The translations under genes and the position numbers were made by a program. A DNA stretch of 44,064 nt, taken from contig JAKFVN010000012.1 in assembly GCA_021732145.1 (NCBI GenBank), forward strand, positions 1 through 44,064, read 5' to 3'. Of the stretch, positions 38,926 to 44,064 are shown one piece after another; within the stretch, counting starts at the first letter, position 1; every line of letters begins with the position of its first letter. Source of the DNA: Alphaproteobacteria bacterium. GTDB lineage: Bacteria > Pseudomonadota > Alphaproteobacteria > UBA9219 > RGZA01. The notes beneath the pieces were generated by a model. It ran no database searches. It was not told the origin of the DNA and saw nothing but the letters and a program-made list of their open reading frames with translations.

Positions 38926-39405
38926 TTACTTGGGATGCTTGGAAAGCCATTCATTCATGAATTTAATCTCGGCGCTTTGGGCCTTGATGATGTCTTGGGC
39001 AAACTTTTTAATTTCCGGATCTTTGCCGTATTTCAAAACAGTCCTTGCCATATCCACCGCGCCCTGATGGTGCGGAATCATGCCTTTTACAAAATCCACA
39101 TCTGGGTTATCTGAAAAATCAATCATCATGCCGCCATGCATTTTGGCATTGGTTTCGATGAATTCCTTGGTGGCTGGCGTTGCACCCGTTGGCGCGGTCA
39201 TTACCATCGCGCCATGCAAGGCGGGCGCGGCAGCAGGTTGAGCAACTGGCACTGGCGGCGCGCCTTTTGGAAGCGGCGGTTCTTTTGTAATTGCGCTGCC
39301 GATGGCGCGTTCTTCAACAAGCGTTTTGGCGGCGGTTTCAGCATGCGCAAAACTGGCTACGGCAAGGCATGCAATCGCGGCGATGGTAAAAGAGGCATAT
39401 TTCAT
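38926..39405 (-). CDS. DUF305 periplasmic protein
   Basis: This 159-aa protein has a signal peptide (MKYASFTIAAIACLAVASFAHA, cleavage after AHA), a Pro/Ala linker (residues ~40-60), and a DUF305 domain with the family motif VDFVKGMIPHHQGAVDMARTVLKYG and a C-terminal helix EIKFMNEWL. The His-His and Met residues may bind metal; some family members are found with copper-resistance genes, but none is nearby. AAGGAG lies six bases before the ATG. Confidence 0.85.
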   Translation of the reverse strand: MKYASFTIAAIACLAVASFAHAETAAKTLVEERAIGSAITKEPPLPKGAPPVPVAQPAAAPALHGAMVMTAPTGATPATKEFIETNAKMHGGMMIDFSDNPDVDFVKGMIPHHQGAVDMARTVLKYGKDPEIKKFAQDIIKAQSAEIKFMNEWLSKHPK

Positions 39406-39615
39406 AAGAACTCCTTAGCTAAAGGGGCGGGGATGCGTCGATGGAGCCGTTAAAATACGGCGTTTTAAAGGTGATTCAAACAATCAAGACATTCTTAACC
39501 CAAACAGGTCAAAAATGCAGGCAGGAAAAATACTGGCAGTGCTGAATTGGCTTGACCAAACCGGCAGGCTGTTTACAAGATATATACCGGTTAAAAAAAC
39601 GATTGTGATTGTCTC

Positions 39616-40248
39616 ATGAATCTAAATTGGCGAGTTTTGCCACGCGCAGATGCAATGCGCATCATCGCAGCTGTTAATCCCCATCTTGGTGAGTATGCGC
39701 TGCCGCCGAGCACCAGCCCCGTGCGCCAGGCAAAATTATCGTTCTATGAAAATTACCAGTTCTTCGAGCTGACCGATATCCGCGAAGCGCAGCCCAAAAG
39801 CATGTTCGCGCTGCATAACCCCAATGGCGGCGAAGATGCGACCTTTGTGATGGATTGGACGAACCGCCCGATTTACACCGTGAACGAACAAGACCCGATT
39901 TCCTTGCGCACCGATAACATGGCCGATTATCTCGGTTTCTTTTTTGCGTGCGTACAGGGGCCATATGGCCCGATGACGGTTGTTGAAAATCTTGACCCGC
40001 CAGCCGATGCGGATGAAGAAGTTAAGAAGCGCGTGAAGGAAGTTTTGCGCATGACTCCGCCAAAGGTCGTGAATTATGACCGCGCCAGTGGCACATTCAC
40101 GGTTTATGCCGGTATGCTGTTCAAAGACTGCATCTTCAAAACCAAGATGGAAGTAGGCAGCAACGGCCTTATCCAGATTGTTGATCATGAATTGGCCATT
40201 GGTGCCCTAAATGATCAGGCTCAAGCACCAGAAGCAGCAAGCAGATAG
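39616..40248 (+). CDS. Hypothetical protein
   Basis: The 210-aa soluble protein begins MNLNWRVLPRADAMRIIAAVN. It looks alpha/beta with beta-rich segments (FYENYQFFELTDIREAQPKS and ASGTFTVYAGMLFKDCIF). No catalytic motif, signal peptide or membrane helix is evident, and I recognise no family. Stand-alone gene. Confidence 0.6.
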   Translation: MNLNWRVLPRADAMRIIAAVNPHLGEYALPPSTSPVRQAKLSFYENYQFFELTDIREAQPKSMFALHNPNGGEDATFVMDWTNRPIYTVNEQDPISLRTDNMADYLGFFFACVQGPYGPMTVVENLDPPADADEEVKKRVKEVLRMTPPKVVNYDRASGTFTVYAGMLFKDCIFKTKMEVGSNGLIQIVDHELAIGALNDQAQAPEAASR

Positions 40249-40573
40249 TTTTTGAATCAAAAAATTTAAGCAGAAATTGCGCGTCAAAATGTGAGCGTGT
40301 TTTGTTCTTGTCATGCTGATGCAGCATGGGTGCAACGAGTGTGCTTTTGCGCAGTAACAGCACTGTGACAAATGCGCCTGTTGAACAAAAAAGTTATCCA
40401 CAGGCTAAATTCATCCCCGTGCAATAATTGTGTTCAAATTTCCCCCCTGATGTTGCTACAGTGCCCGCTCAAGAATCAAAATAGTCCGTTTTTAGTTTTT
40501 TATTAAGAACTCATAAACGCGCGTTTTTATGCTTTGAAATTATATATTTGCGCACACTCATCTCGAGGAAACT
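40249..40573. other. Spacer ahead of the coiled-coil protein
   Basis: AT-rich 325-bp spacer. It contains one perfect DnaA-box-like 9-mer, TTATCCACA (40394-40402), and a long T-tract near 40490-40503. It presumably carries the promoter of the large coiled-coil gene. No other structure is seen. Confidence 0.5.
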
Positions 40574-43500
40574 ATGGCGAAAAAACCGCAAGCTCCCGCT
40601 TCTGCAGGCCAAAACCAAGCCAAACCGCAACCGCAGAGTTTTGCAGGCCCTCTTGCACCTCCTGTTCCACCACAAGCTTTTCCGCAATTGCGCAGCGGCG
40701 TGACCAATAAACAAAACGAAAGCAATCGCCGCGCAATGGGCGGTGCGATTATTGATCCGCCAAAACCACGCGAACAATTTGCATCATGGCCTTTCTGGAC
40801 CGGTATGGGGCTGACCATTGTGTGGTTCGCGGCCGTGTTCCTTGCAACGATGAGCGTGAATGCATCGGGCAGCATCGCGGGCTTGCCCGTGACAACCCTT
40901 GCGCTTGGCATTTCCGGCGTGATTGCACCAGTTGCATTCCTTTGGATGATTATTGCTTACCTGCAACGCGCATCGGATGTGAAGGCGATTACCGAGCCGC
41001 TTCGCCGCCAATTGCAAATGGTGTTGGGAACAGGCGCGAATGCTGAATCGCGCGTTCGCCGCTTCAACGAAGCGCTGGAACGCCAATTGGAATTGCTGCG
41101 CCAAGCGGGCGATGGTTCATACGATGTATTGCAAAATGCCGTGCAGGTTTTGCAGGAAGAAGAACGCGCCATCAACAATCTGGCTGAACGTTCAGGAAAA
41201 GAAATCCAGCGCGTGGCTGGCATCGTGCGCGATAACAGCGAAGTCTTGGAAGATTTGCTGCATGATAACCGCGAACGCTTCAATGATTTGTCAGGAAAAA
41301 TTGCCGGCCACATCGCAACCTTGGATGACCGCGCTGACCAAGCGGCTGGCCGTTTGGGTGATATGGTTGACCGTTTGCATTTGCTGATTGAACAATTCAA
41401 ATCCGCTGCTGACCAAAAGCTTGCTGATGTTGCACATGTTTCCGACCAGATTGGTCGCCAAGAAAAAGATACTGAAGCATCCGCGCAGCGCATGAGCGAT
41501 ACGTTGCAAGCTGCACGTCAATCGGCGCAAGACCTTGGCAACATGCTTTCCAAGAATCAGGATATTCTGGATGGTGCTGGTCAACGTTTGATGGCGCGCA
41601 TGCAGGAAATCGGCACGCAGATTGAACACTTCGCCGCCATCAGCGATACCAAGGAAGCCAAGCTCGCACAAAGCGGCAAGCAACTTTCTGAAACCATGAC
41701 GCATGAAATTGCGGCATTGGAAGCATTGACCAGCCGTTTGGAAGCGCAGATTTTTGCAGCCAACCAAGGCATTGGTTCACGCACCGATGAATTGGAAAGC
41801 CGCCAAGTTCGCCTTGCCGAACAAGCCGGCAATTTGATGCAGAATTTGCAGAACACGGTTGTGTTGCTTGACACCACCGCGACCGAAGCGTTCAACAAAT
41901 ACTCAACCGTGCGCGATGATGTTGCCAACCAAAGCGAACGCATTGCACGCCAGTTCCGTGAATCGTCATCGCACTACGACAGCATGGCGCAACGTTTGGA
42001 AGATGTTTCCAAAAATGTTGTGGAACGCGTTGCGGTCATCGGCAGCAGCCTTTCATCCCAAGTGGAAAGCATTTCAGAAGGCAGCGAGCGCGCATCCAGC
42101 GCCAGCCAGCAAGCCAGCGCCGCCATCAGCTATTCCTTGCAGCAACTGGAAATAATGATTGAACGCATTTACGAAGCTGAAAAACAAGCCAAGGAAAGCA
42201 GCAGCGGCCTCATCGGCAGCATTGAAGAAAAGTTCAACAGCCTTATTGGTATGAGCGACCAGCATGTTGCCCGTTTGAATACAACCCATGAGCAATTGGA
42301 AGATGTTGGCCAGAAGCTGTCTGAGCGCGCGCGCGAAGCGGAAGGCACATGGCAGTCACTGGTGCAATCTGCCAACAACCAGCAGGAAGCATTGCAGCAC
42401 CAGTTGCGTTCCAAGGTGGATGAAGCCGTTGGATTGCTCAATGAAAATGCGCAAGCGATTGAAGCAGCACGCGACAGCCTTTATGCCCAAGTGGAAGCTG
42501 GCCTTTCACGCAGCGAAGAAATGGTGGAAACGCTCACCAAGCTTGGCAACATTACCGATGCACCATTTAATGATGCCGTTGCACGCGTGAAGACCTGTGT
42601 TGAACAGGGCGAAGACCAATTGAGCCGCTTCACGGCAGTATTGCAAAAGAATGCAGCGGATATTTCCGAACTGAACACCCGCCTTGCGACCTATGGCGAT
42701 AATGCTGGTCATAAGGCTGCTGAAACATTGGCAGGTCTCGATGCTGTAGCAGCGCGTATGGAAGCCATTCAACACGGCAATATGCAGGCAACCCAGGATG
42801 TTCTGCTGCGCTTGAACCATGTTGCGCAACAAGTGCAAAACCGCATGGGCGATATTAGCAGCACGGCGGAAGATGAACAAAAACGCCTTGGCGAAACTGT
42901 GCGTCAGCTCAGCTTTGATATTAATGGTCTTATCCATGACAGCCAAACGGCTGACCAGCGCATCCGCATTGCGGCAAGCCTTTTATCCGAACAAGCTTCG
43001 GATGTTCGCAGCAAGCTGGAATCCCAAGCGATGGGTATTGAAACCTCGCTCGGCAATCTGAATGAGCAATTCAGCGCGATGTCACAGCAAATGCGCGGCG
43101 CAACCGAAATTGCCCAAGCGCATATCGAAGAAATCAGCAAGCGATATGGCGAAATCACGCACATGTCTGGCGCAGGCCTGGAAGATAAAATCCGCGGTCT
43201 TGATGCGGTGGTAACAGGCGCTTCCGAACGCTTGTCCAGCCTTGGCGAAACCATTGATGGCCGCACGCAGCAATTAACAAGCGTGCACAACCAAATCCAT
43301 GACAGCACGCAGATTTTGGATAGCGCAACCCAGCAAGCGCTAGACCGCTTGTCGGTATTCACCCATGCGGTTGTGGCCGCCAAGGCAACATCGGGCGACA
43401 CCGCGCAGGAAGTTTATGCGCGCTTGACCGATGTGCATGAACAATTCAACCGCCAGATTAGCGCGGTAAGCGAAGGCAGCCAGACGATTGCGCACACCAT

Positions 43501-44064
43501 GCGCGATGCGGTTGCAAGCCTTGTCGAGCAATCGGTTGGTTTGGCAGCAGCATCACAGCAAGCCGAACAACGCATTGAAAACCTCGCGGCAACCACGGCT
43601 GCCCTGCAATCGGAAGCGCAAAATGTGCGCATCTCCATTGAAGGCGAAGCCAAGGCCATGCAAACCCGCCTTTCCGACATCCTGTCGCAAATCGAAAGCG
43701 CAAGCGTGGGCATGGAACGCAATGCCGTTATCGCATTCGACCGCACCGAAGGCATGACGAAACGCTTTGATGGCATCAGCCAATCGGCATTCGCGCGTTT
43801 GGGCGAAGCAGCAACGCAAATTGAAAGCATCGCCGATGGTTCGATTGCCAAGGTTGAAGCCGTCAACAAGTCATTGATGGATCAAATGGCAAGCCTTACC
43901 TTTGCAGGCGAACATTTGGCTGAAGTGGACAGCGAAATCCGCCGATCCGCGCAGGAAAGCACTGCGTACCTCAACCGTCTTTCCAGCGAAGCAGGTGCGA
44001 CGGCATCCTTTGCTGCGGAACAATTGCGCCAGCAAATTACCGGTCTTAAGACGGAAGCTGAAGG
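40574..44064 (+). CDS. Very large membrane-anchored coiled-coil protein (3' end outside window)
   Basis: At least 1,163 residues are visible. A Pro/Gln-rich N-terminus of about 65 residues precedes two membrane helices (FWTGMGLTIVWFAAVFLATMS, ~74-94; TTLALGISGVIAPVAFLWMI, ~107-126). After that comes an almost unbroken heptad-rich coiled coil rich in Ala, Gln, Glu, Ser and Leu (ESRVRRFNEALERQLELLRQ and so on), with recurring short segments like SEQASDVRSKLESQ. This is the layout of alphaproteobacterial polarity/cell-tip proteins such as TipN, and also of some chemoreceptor-like or tail-fibre-like proteins. No MCP signalling hairpin is seen so far. GAGGA lies five bases before the ATG. The role is inferred from architecture only. 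Confidence 0.7.
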   Translation, partial: MAKKPQAPASAGQNQAKPQPQSFAGPLAPPVPPQAFPQLRSGVTNKQNESNRRAMGGAIIDPPKPREQFASWPFWTGMGLTIVWFAAVFLATMSVNASGSIAGLPVTTLALGISGVIAPVAFLWMIIAYLQRASDVKAITEPLRRQLQMVLGTGANAESRVRRFNEALERQLELLRQAGDGSYDVLQNAVQVLQEEERAINNLAERSGKEIQRVAGIVRDNSEVLEDLLHDNRERFNDLSGKIAGHIATLDDRADQAAGRLGDMVDRLHLLIEQFKSAADQKLADVAHVSDQIGRQEKDTEASAQRMSDTLQAARQSAQDLGNMLSKNQDILDGAGQRLMARMQEIGTQIEHFAAISDTKEAKLAQSGKQLSETMTHEIAALEALTSRLEAQIFAANQGIGSRTDELESRQVRLAEQAGNLMQNLQNTVVLLDTTATEAFNKYSTVRDDVANQSERIARQFRESSSHYDSMAQRLEDVSKNVVERVAVIGSSLSSQVESISEGSERASSASQQASAAISYSLQQLEIMIERIYEAEKQAKESSSGLIGSIEEKFNSLIGMSDQHVARLNTTHEQLEDVGQKLSERAREAEGTWQSLVQSANNQQEALQHQLRSKVDEAVGLLNENAQAIEAARDSLYAQVEAGLSRSEEMVETLTKLGNITDAPFNDAVARVKTCVEQGEDQLSRFTAVLQKNAADISELNTRLATYGDNAGHKAAETLAGLDAVAARMEAIQHGNMQATQDVLLRLNHVAQQVQNRMGDISSTAEDEQKRLGETVRQLSFDINGLIHDSQTADQRIRIAASLLSEQASDVRSKLESQAMGIETSLGNLNEQFSAMSQQMRGATEIAQAHIEEISKRYGEITHMSGAGLEDKIRGLDAVVTGASERLSSLGETIDGRTQQLTSVHNQIHDSTQILDSATQQALDRLSVFTHAVVAAKATSGDTAQEVYARLTDVHEQFNRQISAVSEGSQTIAHTMRDAVASLVEQSVGLAAASQQAEQRIENLAATTAALQSEAQNVRISIEGEAKAMQTRLSDILSQIESASVGMERNAVIAFDRTEGMTKRFDGISQSAFARLGEAATQIESIADGSIAKVEAVNKSLMDQMASLTFAGEHLAEVDSEIRRSAQESTAYLNRLSSEAGATASFAAEQLRQQITGLKTEAE

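Noticed and set aside
40394-40402. Replication origin suggested by a DnaA box (TTATCCACA)
   Set aside because: A single perfect 9-mer can occur by chance in 44 kb. No cluster of boxes, AT-rich unwinding region or dnaA/parAB genes is nearby.

Overview
The window looks like chromosomal DNA of an alphaproteobacterium of moderate GC content. The clues are an RcdA/DUF1465-type protein, an rpmE product with a Lys-rich tail and no zinc cysteines, and alphaproteobacterial-style RpoB, RpoC and NusG. Several hypothetical proteins are ones I cannot place in a known family. The genus cannot be fixed from sequence alone; a Micavibrio-like or Rhodospirillales-like lineage is only a guess. There is no prophage, integrase, insertion sequence or CRISPR array.

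Left part (1-11,800). The window opens in the 5' part of a Gly/Asn/Pro-repeat protein (minus strand). A YadG/YadH-type ABC exporter follows, then a TPR plus 2-oxoglutarate/Fe(II) dioxygenase-like protein, a tRNA-Gln in a gene-poor 1.1-kb gap, an rcdA-like gene and an NMT1/TauA-type substrate-binding protein. Divergent from the last is an unusual three-gene cluster (7207-10394): an 803-aa low-complexity protein with a cysteine-rich C-terminus, a 50-aa Cys protein and a 193-aa protein. Two Fur-like 7-1-7 dyads lie over its likely promoter. Then come rpmE and two tandem small secreted four-cysteine proteins that look like paralogues of each other.

Middle (12,000-33,040). This holds all parts of the classical tRNA-Trp-secE-nusG-rplKAJL-rpoBC locus, but cut up and reordered. 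rpoB-rpoC comes first. It is followed by an asparaginase and an RluD-type pseudouridine synthase, then tRNA-Trp-secE-nusG, four unrelated genes, rplK-rplA, two unrelated genes, and rplJ-rplL behind an apparent L10-leader RNA. All translation and transcription genes remain on the plus strand. The inserted genes are mostly on the minus strand and mostly of unknown function, apart from an isochorismatase-like hydrolase and a possible lytic-transglycosylase-like envelope protein. Three copies of a ~120-bp palindromic element sit at the edges of the displaced blocks: before tRNA-Trp, after rplA and after rplL.

Right part (33,040-44,064). A SulP transporter with a STAS domain is followed by an XRE-type regulator divergent from a small hypothetical gene, then mutS, a palindromic intergenic element, a DUF305 periplasmic protein and a hypothetical gene. 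The window ends inside a very large protein with two N-terminal membrane segments and a long coiled coil. Its architecture resembles alphaproteobacterial polarity factors such as TipN.
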